Part shown: positions 20,192 through 29,196 of the stretch, piece after piece | Position numbering within the stretch: the stretch's first letter is position 1 | Layout: each line of letters opens with the position of its first letter | Origin: Methylobacteriaceae bacterium | GTDB lineage: Bacteria; Pseudomonadota; Alphaproteobacteria; Rhizobiales; Beijerinckiaceae | DNA length: 39,606 bases | NCBI GenBank assembly: GCA_019233695.1 | Contig: JAFAME010000242.1 | Coordinates: 1 to 39,606, forward strand | Direction of reading: 5' to 3' | Translations under genes and position numbers: made by a program | The notes under the pieces: generated by a model | The model's database searches: none | What the model was told of the DNA's origin: nothing | Seen by the model: the letters and a program-made list of their open reading frames with translations, nothing else

Positions 20192-20223
20192 AAAGACCCG
20201 GCTCCCGAGCCGGGTCTTTTTCA
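20192..20223 (+). terminator. Intrinsic terminator of the beta-barrel gene
   Basis: Stem AAGACCCGGCT / AGCCGGGTCTT around a CCCG loop, running into TTTTTC. It lies 20 nt after the beta-barrel stop codon and also faces the convergent aminotransferase gene, so it may work in both directions (A-run on the other side). Confidence 0.9.
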
Positions 20224-20289
20224 TGAGAGACGGCGGACAAGAGAAGACGGAAGACCCTCTCTGTTATTCCTCTGCATTTTATCGTCCGA

Positions 20290-21640
<1,351 letters not shown>

Positions 21641-21804
21641 AACGTCGCGATTGCGCTTCGTCCCGGCCTCGAATCGCCGTCCGGCCTATGGCTATGCGGC
21701 GCGCTCAGGTCTAGATCACGCGTGCGCCGGGCACGGCTGTGTGAGCCGCCGACGCTGCATATTGCCGGCCTCTGGCCGGCGCCGATTTTTGTGTGGAGGG
21801 AAGC

Positions 21805-22257
21805 ATGTTCACTCTGCGCGTCAATGGCCAGACGCAGACCTACGACGGCGATCCGTCGATGCCGCTGCTCTGGTATCTCCGAGACGTATTGGGCCTGACC
21901 GGAACCAAGTTCGGCTGCGGCGTCGCCGCCTGCGGCGCCTGCACCATTCATCTCGACAGCGACGCCGTTCGTTCCTGCCAGACGCCGATCAGCGACGCCA
22001 ACGGCAAATCGGTCACCACCATCGAGGGTCTCGACGCTGACGGCAACCACCCGCTGCAGAAGGCCTGGCGGGCGTTGAACGTGCCGCAGTGCGGCTATTG
22101 CCAGGCCGGCCAGATCATGCAGGCGGCAGCAATGCTGAAGGAAACGCCGCACCCGACCGACGATGACATCGACAATGCCATGCAGGGCAACATCTGCCGC
22201 TGCGGCACCTATCAGCGCATCCGCGCCGCCATCAAAGAAGCAGCGAAGGGAGCCTGA
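21805..22257 (+). CDS. iorA: 2Fe-2S subunit of a molybdenum hydroxylase (IorA-like)
   Basis: Small electron-transfer subunit of an isoquinoline 1-oxidoreductase-type enzyme of the xanthine oxidase family. The 150-residue product (start [11 protein letters not shown] at 21805 behind GGAGGGAAGC) has the plant-ferredoxin cluster cysteines Cys38, Cys43, Cys46 and Cys58 ([14 protein letters not shown] ... SCQ) and the second cluster Cys96, Cys99, Cys131 and Cys133 (CGYCQAG, ICRCGTY). There is no signal peptide; it would travel with its partner. The stop is 2 nt before the next ATG, so the pair is coupled. The natural substrate is unknown: many such pairs are annotated only as aldehyde or N-heterocycle oxidoreductases. 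Confidence 0.9.
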   Translation: MFTLRVNGQTQTYDGDPSMPLLWYLRDVLGLTGTKFGCGVAACGACTIHLDSDAVRSCQTPISDANGKSVTTIEGLDADGNHPLQKAWRALNVPQCGYCQAGQIMQAAAMLKETPHPTDDDIDNAMQGNICRCGTYQRIRAAIKEAAKGA

Positions 22258-22259
22258 CG

Positions 22260-24578
22260 ATGACCAAGCATCTGCGTGATGTGCCGACTTCCGGCATAGA
22301 AAACCTCAGCCGCCGCTACGTGCTGAAGGGTGTGGCGGCGGCCGGCGGTCTCGTTCTCGCCGTGAGGCTCCTCGGGATTTCGCGGACCAGCGCCGACGAT
22401 GCGTCGAAATTTGGCGCCGCCGGCATGCCGCATGGCACGGTGAACGATCCGCGCGCTTTCGTGTCGATTGCCGCCGACGGCACCGTCACGATCGTCTGCC
22501 ATCGTTCCGAGATGGGTCAGGGTGTACGCACCGGCATGCCGCTGATTCTGGCCGACGAACTCGAGGCGGACTGGTCGCGAGTCAAGGTTGCGCAGGCGCC
22601 GGGCGATGAGGTCAGGTTCGGCAACCAGGACACCGACGGATCACGCTCGACCCGCCACTTCATGAAGCCGATGCGGCAGTGCGGCGCTGCCGCGCGCATG
22701 ATGCTGGAGGCCGCCGCCGCCAAGCGCTGGGGCGTCGACGTAGCCGAGGTCGAGGCCAAGAACCACCAGGTGGTCCACAAAACCTCGGGCAGGGCGCTCG
22801 GCTATGGCGACCTCGCCGTGGAGGCGGGCGCGATGCCCGTGCCGGCCAGCGACAAGCTTCGCCTCAAGGATCCGGCCCAGTTCCGCTACATTGGCAAGGG
22901 CGGCATCGATATCATCGACGGCTTCGACATCACCACGGGGCGCGCCAAATACGGGCAGGATGTCCGGCTGCCCGGACAGAAATATGCGGTCATCGCGCGC
23001 CCGCCGGTGCTCGGCGGAAAGGTTGTTTCGTTCGATGCCTCGCAGACCATGAAAGTGGCGGGCGTCGCCAAGGTGGTGCAGATCGCCGAGCCGAAGATCC
23101 CGTCGGCGTTTCTGCCGTCCGGCGGCGTGGCGGTCGTCGCCGACAACACCTGGGCGGCGATCGAGGGCCGCAAGGCCCTGAAGATCGAGTGGGACCACGG
23201 TCCGCACGGCGCCTACGAATCGAAGTCCTATCGCGGCGCGCTCGAGACGACGGCCCGCCAGCCGGGCAACGTGCTGCGCAGCGAGGGCGACCTCGATGCC
23301 GGCCTTGCCGGCGCTGCCAAGAAGATCGAGGCCGAATACTACATTCCCCACCTCGCCCATGCCACGATGGAGCCGCCGTCGGCGACGGTTCGCATCCGCG
23401 ACGGCAAGGTCGAGGCCTGGACCAGCGTCCAGAGCCCGCAGGCCGCGCATGACCTTTTGGCCAAGACCCTTGGCGTCGCGCCCGAGAACGTCACCGTCAA
23501 CGTGATGCTTCTGGGTGGCGGGTTCGGCCGCAAGTCGAAGCCCGATTTCGCCGTCGAAGCGGGGCTCGTCTCGAAGGCGCTCGACGGCGCCCCCGTCAAG
23601 GTCGTGTGGACGCGCGAGGACGACATCCACAACGGCTTCTACCACACAGTGTCGGTCGAGCGCCTGGAAGGCGGGCTCGACAAGGACGGTAAGCCGGTCG
23701 CGTGGCGCCACAACAGCGTCGCGCCGACGATCATGTCGATCTTCGCGCCTGACCCGAAGCACGAGGTGCCGTTCGAAGCCGGCATGGGCCTCGTCGACAT
23801 GCCCTTCGACGTGAAAAACCTCCGAATCGAGAACGGCGCGGCGGAGGCCCACACGAAGATCGGCTGGTTCCGGTCGGTGTCGAACGTCTCGCACGCCTTC
23901 GCCATCCAATCCTTCGCGGGCGAACTCGCTGCCGCGGCGGGCCAGGATCAGAAGGAGTTCATCCTCGACCTCATCGGTCCGGCCCGCATCGTCGATGCAA
24001 AGAACACGACAAAGGACTTTTGGGACTATGGCGAGAACCCCGACGTCTATCCAATTGACACCGGAAGGTTGCGCAAGGTGGTCGAGCTCGTCACCGAGAA
24101 GGCGGGGTGGGGGCGCAAGCTCCCGCCCGGCCATGGGCTCGGCCTTGCCGTCCACCGCAGCTTCGTCACCTACGTCGCCGCGGTGGTGGAGGCGGCGGTC
24201 GACGACAAGGGCAACGTGACGGTGCCGCGCGTCGACATCGCCATCGATTGCGGCCCGACCGTCAATCCCGACCGCGTGCGTTCGCAGATGGAGGGAGCGG
24301 CCATCATGGGCCTCAGCCTCGCCATGAAGAGCGAGATCTCGTTCAAGGACGGCAAGGTCCTGCAGAGCAATTTCGACGACTACGAGGTGCTGCGCATCAA
24401 CGAGGCCCCAGGCGAGACGCACGTGCATATCGCGCCGCACGGCTACGACGTGCTGCCGGGCGGGGTGGGCGAGCCGGGCGTGCCGCCGATCGCGCCGGCC
24501 CTCCTCAATGCGATCTTCGTGGCGACTGGCAAGCGCATTCGCACCCTGCCGCTCGGCGATCAGCTGCTCAAGGCCTGA
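22260..24578 (+). CDS. iorB: Molybdopterin-binding subunit (IorB-like)
   Basis: Large catalytic subunit that hydroxylates an aldehyde or N-heteroaromatic substrate at a molybdenum-cytosine-dinucleotide centre. The 772-residue product starts with a twin-arginine signal (SRRYVLKG at 17-24 followed by a hydrophobic run), so the enzyme is probably folded in the cytosol and exported. Family motifs include [34 protein letters not shown] (molybdopterin contact, about 418-430), [13 protein letters not shown], and the catalytic glutamate Glu738 in [15 protein letters not shown]. It is full length and shows no damage. A cytochrome c subunit or an XdhC-type chaperone, often adjacent, is not present in the window. 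Confidence 0.92.
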   Translation: MTKHLRDVPTSGIENLSRRYVLKGVAAAGGLVLAVRLLGISRTSADDASKFGAAGMPHGTVNDPRAFVSIAADGTVTIVCHRSEMGQGVRTGMPLILADELEADWSRVKVAQAPGDEVRFGNQDTDGSRSTRHFMKPMRQCGAAARMMLEAAAAKRWGVDVAEVEAKNHQVVHKTSGRALGYGDLAVEAGAMPVPASDKLRLKDPAQFRYIGKGGIDIIDGFDITTGRAKYGQDVRLPGQKYAVIARPPVLGGKVVSFDASQTMKVAGVAKVVQIAEPKIPSAFLPSGGVAVVADNTWAAIEGRKALKIEWDHGPHGAYESKSYRGALETTARQPGNVLRSEGDLDAGLAGAAKKIEAEYYIPHLAHATMEPPSATVRIRDGKVEAWTSVQSPQAAHDLLAKTLGVAPENVTVNVMLLGGGFGRKSKPDFAVEAGLVSKALDGAPVKVVWTREDDIHNGFYHTVSVERLEGGLDKDGKPVAWRHNSVAPTIMSIFAPDPKHEVPFEAGMGLVDMPFDVKNLRIENGAAEAHTKIGWFRSVSNVSHAFAIQSFAGELAAAAGQDQKEFILDLIGPARIVDAKNTTKDFWDYGENPDVYPIDTGRLRKVVELVTEKAGWGRKLPPGHGLGLAVHRSFVTYVAAVVEAAVDDKGNVTVPRVDIAIDCGPTVNPDRVRSQMEGAAIMGLSLAMKSEISFKDGKVLQSNFDDYEVLRINEAPGETHVHIAPHGYDVLPGGVGEPGVPPIAPALLNAIFVATGKRIRTLPLGDQLLKA

Positions 24579-24934
24579 GCGCCGGGGGGCCTCTTCGTCC
24601 TCGCGGCTCACTGCGGGGCAAGCGGCGCATTGGCTCGCCGGCGAACAGGCGTCTGGTAATCTTGCGGCGACTGTGCAGGACGCGGATCACGCGCACGACG
24701 GCCGGATCGATGCTGCGATCGTAAAAGATCAGGTACGGGCGCACGACGCGGAAGCGGGTTGCCATGCCGAGTTCGGCGCGGCGCGGCATCCGGCGTCACA
24801 CGAGTGGCGTCCATCGCTCGAGCAAAGGCGATCGCGTAGCGAATCGCCACCCTGCCTCCTGTCTCATCTCGAAGAAACCTGATGATCCGATCGATATCGC
24901 GAACGGCCGCCGGCGCGAGCGCCAGGCGCGTCAT
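24568..24934 (-). pseudogene. parE: ParE-type toxin, frameshifted
   Basis: RelE/ParE-superfamily toxin; intact ParE poisons gyrase. The N-terminal half (MTRLALAPAAVRDIDRIIRFL to MDATRVTPDAAP) and the C-terminal half (ELGMATRFRVVRPYLIFYDR to VVRVIRVLHSRRKI) lie in different frames. They join if one base is added near 24785-24800, inside a GCCGCGCCGCGCC run that invites slippage. The ATG at 24932-24934 overlaps the parD stop as ATGA, the normal coupling. The second half runs past the usual end to a stop at 24568, so its tail is longer than in typical ParE and overlaps the end of iorB. It is inactive as written unless the frameshift is an error. Confidence 0.7.
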
Positions 24935-25180
24935 GACCCGCGCAATGTTTCGATCTTCTCGGCCATGAGACGCTGGAACTCCTCGTGCGTGACCGCCTCC
25001 CTGCGATCGAGCTCGGCGCGAGCTTCGTCGAGGAGAGGCTTCGCCCACGAGAGATCATCGTCATCCCAGATGTGTTCCTCGATGATCTGGCGCACGGCCT
25101 CTTCGACGGAGCCAAAAGTCGCCCTGCGCGACCTTGGCATGCAGCCATGCTTCCTGCTTGGGATCGAGAACGATGTTCAT
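24931..25180 (-). pseudogene. parD: ParD-type antitoxin, frameshifted
   Basis: Antitoxin partner of the toxin gene that follows. The N-terminus MNIVLDPKQEAWLHAKVAQGDF starts at the ATG at 25178-25180. The rest (GSVEEAVRQIIEEHIWDDDDLSW to MAEKIETLRGS) is one frame away. Dropping one base from the A4 run at 25114-25117 (TTTT on the coding strand) restores QGDF-GSVEEAVRQ and a protein of about 82 residues, the family's usual size: an N-terminal DNA-binding part with an acidic toxin-wrapping tail. An alternative start at 25140 would give a 69-residue fragment lacking the DNA-binding beta-strand. Confidence 0.72.
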
Positions 25181-25455
25181 GGCTCGAAGCCTATCGCAAA
25201 TGGGCGCGTAGACCCAGTGCCGTTGGCGAAATGGCAGGCGGGTTTCAGTCCCACATGAGGCAAGCAAAGACCCCGCCCGCCACCGCAAGGTAAAGTCCTC
25301 CCTGAACCCTCCCCGATTCATTAACCGTGCTCCATAACGAATGTCTGTCGCGACCGGCAGAAGGGCGGCGCAGAACCAATTCTTAGCCGGCCTCGCGCAT
25401 GCTTTCGACAAGGGGCGCCGGCCAGAGAGCGGGCCGCCGACGGGGCCAGGCGTCG

Positions 25456-26718
25456 ATGATCGAGAGTTTCAGGCGTGGAGACTGGCTGACGCAAGCTCGC
25501 CTGATCTTCTATCCGCGCCTGCTGTTGGTCGGATTTGCGCTTGCCGTCGCCTTCCTGTTCGTCACCTCCGACGGCAGGATGGACATCGCCGGTCGGCCGC
25601 TCGGCACCGATTTCAGTCAGGTCTGGGCGGCAGGAACCTTCGTTCTGGAGGGCCGGCCCGAGAAACCCTTCGACAATCCGGCCCATTTCGAACGCGAGCG
25701 CCAGCTCTTCGGCGACAAGACGCAGTTCTACGGCTGGCACTACCCGCCCTATTTCCTGGCGATCGCGGCGGTCTTTGCCCTGTTTCCGTATGCGCTGGCG
25801 CTGATCCTGTGGCAACTTGGCACACTGCCGCTCTATCTCGCCACGGTCGATGCGATCCTGCGCGGCCTTGCCCCGCGCGGCCCGGTCATCGTCGCGGCGC
25901 TGGCGTTTCCGGCCGTGTTCGTCAATCTCGGTCACGGCCACAACGGCTTTCTCACGGCCGGGCTCCTTGCCGGCGGCCTGATCCTTCTTCCAAAACGATC
26001 GCTCATCGCCGGCGTGCTGCTGGGACTGCTTGCCTATAAGCCGCAGTTTGGCCTGATGCTTCCGGTGGCGCTCCTCGCCGGTGGATATTGGCGCAGCATT
26101 GCCGCGGCGGCAGCAACGGTCGCTGCAATGACCGGGGCCACGCTGCTCGCGTTCGGCGACAAGACCTGGCTTGCCTTCTTCGACAGCCTCACCTTCGCGC
26201 GGCAGGTGGTGCTCGAACAGGGCAATACAGGATGGGAAAAGCTGCAGAGCGCGTTCGCGGCGGTGCGGATGCTCGGCGGCTCCATTCCGCTCGCCTATGC
26301 CGTCCAGAGCGCCGTCACTCTTGTTGTGGCGCTCTGCCTCGCCTGCCTCTGGCACGGTCGCGCCGACCTGCGGCTGAAGTCGGCGGCGCTGATGGCGGCA
26401 ACGCTGCTCACGACGCCCTATTGCCTGGACTATGACATGATGGTGCTGGGCCCGGCGATCGCCTTCGCCCTCGCCCACGGCATCGAGGGGGGATTTGCAC
26501 CTTACGAAAAGAGCGTGCTTGCCCTGACCTGGGCGATGCCGCTCATCGCGCGCACCGTGGCGGGGCTGACCCTGTTGCCGTTCGGCTTCCTCACCATCTC
26601 CCTGTTCTTTTCGACCATCATCTGGCGTGCGGCGCAAGACGGCGCGGCGCTGCCGCGGCCATCGCCTGCCGGCTCCGCCGCTTCTCTTTCGCCGACAGAG
26701 CCTCGCACGGGATCATGA
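25456..26718 (+). CDS. GT87-family membrane glycosyltransferase (DUF2029)
   Basis: Polytopic inner-membrane protein of the GT87 family, whose known members are polyprenyl-phosphate-mannose-dependent mannosyltransferases in actinobacteria; the substrate in alphaproteobacteria is unknown. The 420-residue product (start MIESFRRGDWLTQARLIFYP, ATG at 25456) has about ten hydrophobic segments. An acidic residue in the first external loop (GRPLGTDFSQVWAAG) is in the place expected for the catalytic Asp, followed by FYGWHYPPYFLAIA. NLGHGHNGFLTAGLL, YKPQFGLMLP and TTPYCLDYDMMVLGP are further family motifs. The frame is open from 25399, but the shorter start gives the normal topology. The C-terminal tail of about 30 residues is Pro/Ser-rich. 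Confidence 0.85.
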   Translation: MIESFRRGDWLTQARLIFYPRLLLVGFALAVAFLFVTSDGRMDIAGRPLGTDFSQVWAAGTFVLEGRPEKPFDNPAHFERERQLFGDKTQFYGWHYPPYFLAIAAVFALFPYALALILWQLGTLPLYLATVDAILRGLAPRGPVIVAALAFPAVFVNLGHGHNGFLTAGLLAGGLILLPKRSLIAGVLLGLLAYKPQFGLMLPVALLAGGYWRSIAAAAATVAAMTGATLLAFGDKTWLAFFDSLTFARQVVLEQGNTGWEKLQSAFAAVRMLGGSIPLAYAVQSAVTLVVALCLACLWHGRADLRLKSAALMAATLLTTPYCLDYDMMVLGPAIAFALAHGIEGGFAPYEKSVLALTWAMPLIARTVAGLTLLPFGFLTISLFFSTIIWRAAQDGAALPRPSPAGSAASLSPTEPRTGS

Positions 26719-26749
26719 CCTGGCTCCGTCCGCATGGTTTCCGGATGCT

Positions 26750-26770
26750 TTCGCATGTGCGCCAGCGCAC
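26750..26770. promoter_or_regulatory. Shared inverted-repeat motif, copy 1
   Basis: TTCGCA-TGTGCG-CCAG-CGCAC, in which GTGCGC and GCGCAC form perfect arms at 26757-26770. The same arrangement recurs at 27174-27195 before the paralogous gene, at almost the same distance from the start codon (62 and 61 nt). The conserved spacing suggests an operator or promoter element. Confidence 0.45.
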
Positions 26771-26832
26771 GCCGATGGCGATGTGCGCCGGCTACACCGC
26801 CAGCATCAAACAACGCGGTTAGGGAGGGGGCC

Positions 26833-27135
26833 ATGTCGATTGCCAGACATTTTCAGAAGACCGAGGGCTCGGATGCGTTGCGCTGCGACCGCCCGGACGT
26901 CGCCCGCCGCCAGCTCGAAACGTCGATCGGGCTCGTTGTGGTGCTGCTGATCGCAAGCCTTGCCGCCTTGCTGACCATTCCCATGCCGGGCGAATCGAAG
27001 TCCGATCCGGTTGCCGCAGCCGCTCCGGCGGTCATCCCGGCGAAGCCCGCCGGCGTGACCCGGGCGCAATTGCGCGTCATTCCGATCTTCAACCGGCAGG
27101 CGTCGGACGAGGCCGCGCCGGCGCGCCGCAGTTGA
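26833..27135 (+). CDS. Small single-TM protein, tandem paralogue 1
   Basis: A 100-residue protein from the ATG at 26833 behind AGGGAGGGGGCC. Residues 15-36 read ALRCDRPDVARRQLETSIGL followed by VV, then one TM helix (about 32-50, ending TIPMPG), then an Ala/Pro-rich region and a basic end (PARRS). By the positive-inside rule the N-terminus should be cytoplasmic and the C-terminus periplasmic. The next gene is a clear paralogue with residues 15-36 aligning without gaps. I do not recognise the family. The conserved cysteine in LRCDRP just before the membrane could bind a ligand or be modified. Confidence 0.75.
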   Translation: MSIARHFQKTEGSDALRCDRPDVARRQLETSIGLVVVLLIASLAALLTIPMPGESKSDPVAAAAPAVIPAKPAGVTRAQLRVIPIFNRQASDEAAPARRS

Positions 27136-27173
27136 AGCGCAATCGCGAGAACCGAGGCGTCGGCGGTGATGTG

Positions 27174-27197
27174 TTCGCAATGTGCGAAAACGCACAT
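27174..27197. promoter_or_regulatory. Shared inverted-repeat motif, copy 2
   Basis: TTCGCA-A-TGTGCG-AAAA-CGCAC. The core ATGTGCGAAAACGCACAT (27180-27197) is a perfect palindrome with a 4-nt loop, and TTCGCA-N3-TGCGAA is a second, overlapping inverted repeat. It lies 61 nt before the start of the second paralogue and matches copy 1 in content and spacing. Confidence 0.5.
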
Positions 27198-27256
27198 GCG
27201 TATCGCGCGGCAATCCCTATATGCGCGTGATCCCCGAGCACTGCGGAGTGACGATC

Positions 27257-27556
27257 ATGTCCATCGCGAGCCGCCATGAGCGCGCCGACGCTGCGGTTGC
27301 GCTTCGCTGCGACCGGCCCGAGGTGGCGCGCCGCCAGTTGGACATGTCGGTTGGGCTCGTCGTCGCCCTGCTGCTCGCCACGTTCGCTGTCACAATCGCC
27401 ATGCCGATCATGAACCGCAATGCGAAGGAGGCCGCGGCCACCTTCGTCAGTGCGGTGGCGCCGGCAAAGCGCCAGGCGGTTTGGGCGCCCGTCAGGGTGC
27501 TTCCGAGCTCGACCATTCAGGCCGAGGACCGCGCAAAGGCCGCGCCACGCGGCTGA
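27257..27556 (+). CDS. Small single-TM protein, tandem paralogue 2
   Basis: A 99-residue protein from the ATG at 27257. It shares ALRCDRP-[DE]-VARRQL-xx-S-[IV]-GLVV with the preceding gene at identical positions, followed by a TM helix (about 32-50, TIAMPIM), then an Ala-rich stretch and a basic end. The C-termini keep only RV-[IL]-P and QA-x-D. The two genes arose by tandem duplication that seems to have included the upstream element. The frame is open from 27182, but this start matches the paralogue exactly. Function unknown. Confidence 0.75.
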   Translation: MSIASRHERADAAVALRCDRPEVARRQLDMSVGLVVALLLATFAVTIAMPIMNRNAKEAAATFVSAVAPAKRQAVWAPVRVLPSSTIQAEDRAKAAPRG

Positions 27557-27594
27557 TCGGCCGACCAAACCAACCCTTCCGCCCATCATCCGAG

Positions 27595-27632
27595 GCCGCC
27601 GGCAACGCCAACCGGCGGCGCTGTCATTTTTT
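27595..27632 (+). terminator. Probable intrinsic terminator
   Basis: Stem GCCGCCGG / CCGGCGGC with a 9-nt loop, then TTTTTT starting 7 nt after the stem. It lies 39 nt past the second small membrane-protein gene. The T-run is further from the stem than is ideal. Confidence 0.5.
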
Positions 27633-27745
27633 GCCTCCGCCTCTTGCAATTGCTGCAAAGATTTGCGCATTGCCGCCGACGAATCGCAGCCTCGCAAGCC
27701 GCGAGCCGGGCGGCGATCTGATCGTTCCTGAGAGGATGCCGGGAC

Positions 27746-28750
27746 ATGCCGCACGTTTTGGTCGCCGGAAGGATTCACGACGCCGGCATCGATCTCTTGC
27801 GGCGGGCGCCCGACATCACCTTCGACTATGTCGAGGAGGTCTCGCTCGCCTCCTTTGCCCCGCTTATCGGATCGGCAGACGGCTTGATCGTGCGCACCCA
27901 GCCGGTGTCGGCGGATCTGGTTGCCCAGGCGCCGCGGCTGCGCATCGTCGCCCGGTTCGGCGTCGGCTATGATGCGGTGGACGTCAAGGCGCTGTCGGCG
28001 CGAGGCATTCCGCTTGCCATCGTCGGCGACGTGAACTCCCGATGCGTTGCTGAACACGCCCTGATGCTGATGCTCGCCACGGCGCGGCGCCTTGACCGCT
28101 ACGACGCCGGTCTGCGCGCCGGCGACTGGCAGCGGCGCGATTCCCTCGAAGCGATCGAACTCTACGACAAGACGCTGTTGATCGTCGGCTTCGGCCGCAT
28201 CGGGCATCACGTGGCCGCCATGGCGCAGGCCTTCGGCATGCGCATTCTCGCATTCGATCCCTACCAGCCGGCCGAGGCGATCGCGGCCGGCGGCGCGCAG
28301 GCCGTTGCCGATCTGAGGGCGGCGCTGCCGCAGGCCGATTTCGTGACCCTGCATGCCCCCAAGACCGACAGCTGGCCACTGCTCGGCGAGGCGGAACTGC
28401 GCCTCATGCAGCCGAGCGCCATCCTGGTCAACACCTCGCGCGGCGGCGCGGTGGACGAGGCGGCGCTGCTGCGGGCGCTCGACGACGGGCGGCTTGCGGC
28501 CGCCGGTCTGGACGTTTTCGCCGCGGAGCCGCCGCCGTCGGACGATCCGCTGCTGCGCTCCGACCGCGTCATCGTGACCCCGCATTCGGCGGGGCTCACG
28601 CGCGAATGTGCGGCGCGCATGTCGGTTGCCGTCGCGCGCAATGTCCTTGCCGCCTTCGAAGGGCGCCTCGACCCCGCCCTGGTCGTCAACGCCGGCGAGC
28701 TTGGCCTCAATACGATTGCCGCTCCGGCGCGCGGCGCCGCCTCCGCCTGA
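27746..28750 (+). CDS. D-2-hydroxyacid dehydrogenase (SerA-like)
   Basis: NAD(P)-dependent oxidoreductase that interconverts a 2-hydroxy and a 2-oxo acid. The 334-residue product has the nucleotide fold GFGRIG (148-153) with Asp171 at the end of the next strand, which favours NAD over NADP. The catalytic triad is Arg232 (NTSRGGAVDE), Glu261 (DVFAAEPPP) and His280 (TPHSAGLT), complete. The N-terminal half contains RFGVGYDAVDVKALSARGI as in phosphoglycerate-dehydrogenase-like enzymes. It lacks the ACT/ASB C-terminal domains of true long SerA, so a role in serine synthesis is doubtful. The SET gene follows after 16 nt and iolD after that, so its substrate may be linked to IolD chemistry. Confidence 0.88.
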   Translation: MPHVLVAGRIHDAGIDLLRRAPDITFDYVEEVSLASFAPLIGSADGLIVRTQPVSADLVAQAPRLRIVARFGVGYDAVDVKALSARGIPLAIVGDVNSRCVAEHALMLMLATARRLDRYDAGLRAGDWQRRDSLEAIELYDKTLLIVGFGRIGHHVAAMAQAFGMRILAFDPYQPAEAIAAGGAQAVADLRAALPQADFVTLHAPKTDSWPLLGEAELRLMQPSAILVNTSRGGAVDEAALLRALDDGRLAAAGLDVFAAEPPPSDDPLLRSDRVIVTPHSAGLTRECAARMSVAVARNVLAAFEGRLDPALVVNAGELGLNTIAAPARGAASA

Positions 28751-28766
28751 CTTCGCGGACGCGAGA

Positions 28767-29123
28767 ATGCTCTACGTCGCGCCTTCCGGCATCCATGGTG
28801 TGGGCGTATTCACTTCCGCGTCGATCGCGAAGGGCAGCGCCATTCGCCTCTTTGCCCGCGGCGACTACCGCTTTACGCCGCGACCGGTCGGCGTTGCCCA
28901 GCGCTATTGCGTCGAGACGAACCGCCCGGCGGGCGGCTATTGGCGCCCCCGCGACTTCCACCGCATGTCGATCGGCTACTATCTCAATCATCACGACCGG
29001 CCCAATGTTCAGGCCTGCCTCTGGCGGGCGCTCCGCCGCATCGAGCCCGGCGAGGAACTGACGATCGACTACGCCCGGCTCTGGCCTCCAAGCCGCGGCA
29101 GGCCTAAGAGAAAGTCGCAATGA
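28767..29123 (+). CDS. SET-domain protein
   Basis: A minimal 118-residue SET protein, a fold that methylates lysines using S-adenosylmethionine. It has the entry motif SGIHGVGVFTSASIAKG (7-23), the SAM-binding NHHDRPN (74-80, matching the NHxxxPN pattern) and EELTIDY (96-102, the catalytic-tyrosine motif). No pre- or post-SET zinc cysteines are present; the C-terminus is basic (RGRPKRKSQ). Start ATG at 28767, 16 nt from the dehydrogenase stop; the longer upstream frame overlaps that gene and is not conserved-looking. Bacterial SET proteins are known, but their substrates mostly are not; ribosomal or DNA-binding proteins are possible. Confidence 0.82.
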   Translation: MLYVAPSGIHGVGVFTSASIAKGSAIRLFARGDYRFTPRPVGVAQRYCVETNRPAGGYWRPRDFHRMSIGYYLNHHDRPNVQACLWRALRRIEPGEELTIDYARLWPPSRGRPKRKSQ

Positions 29124-29196
29124 GTGACGTCGGCTCGGCCGGTCGGGCGACGTGCCCGCGGCCGCGCAAGCCGTCGGATTGTTCGGGAGGAACGAC

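Noticed and set aside
22641-24611. 656-codon minus-strand frame opposite iorB
   Set aside because: Antisense shadow; the molybdopterin subunit on the plus strand has every family motif.
25321-26637. 438-codon minus-strand frame opposite the GT87 gene
   Set aside because: Highly charged translation of the reverse of TM segments; the plus strand gives a coherent ten-helix protein.
27746-28750. True SerA (3-phosphoglycerate dehydrogenase)
   Set aside because: The catalytic core matches, but the C-terminal regulatory domains are absent and the context is not serine synthesis; left as 2-hydroxyacid dehydrogenase.
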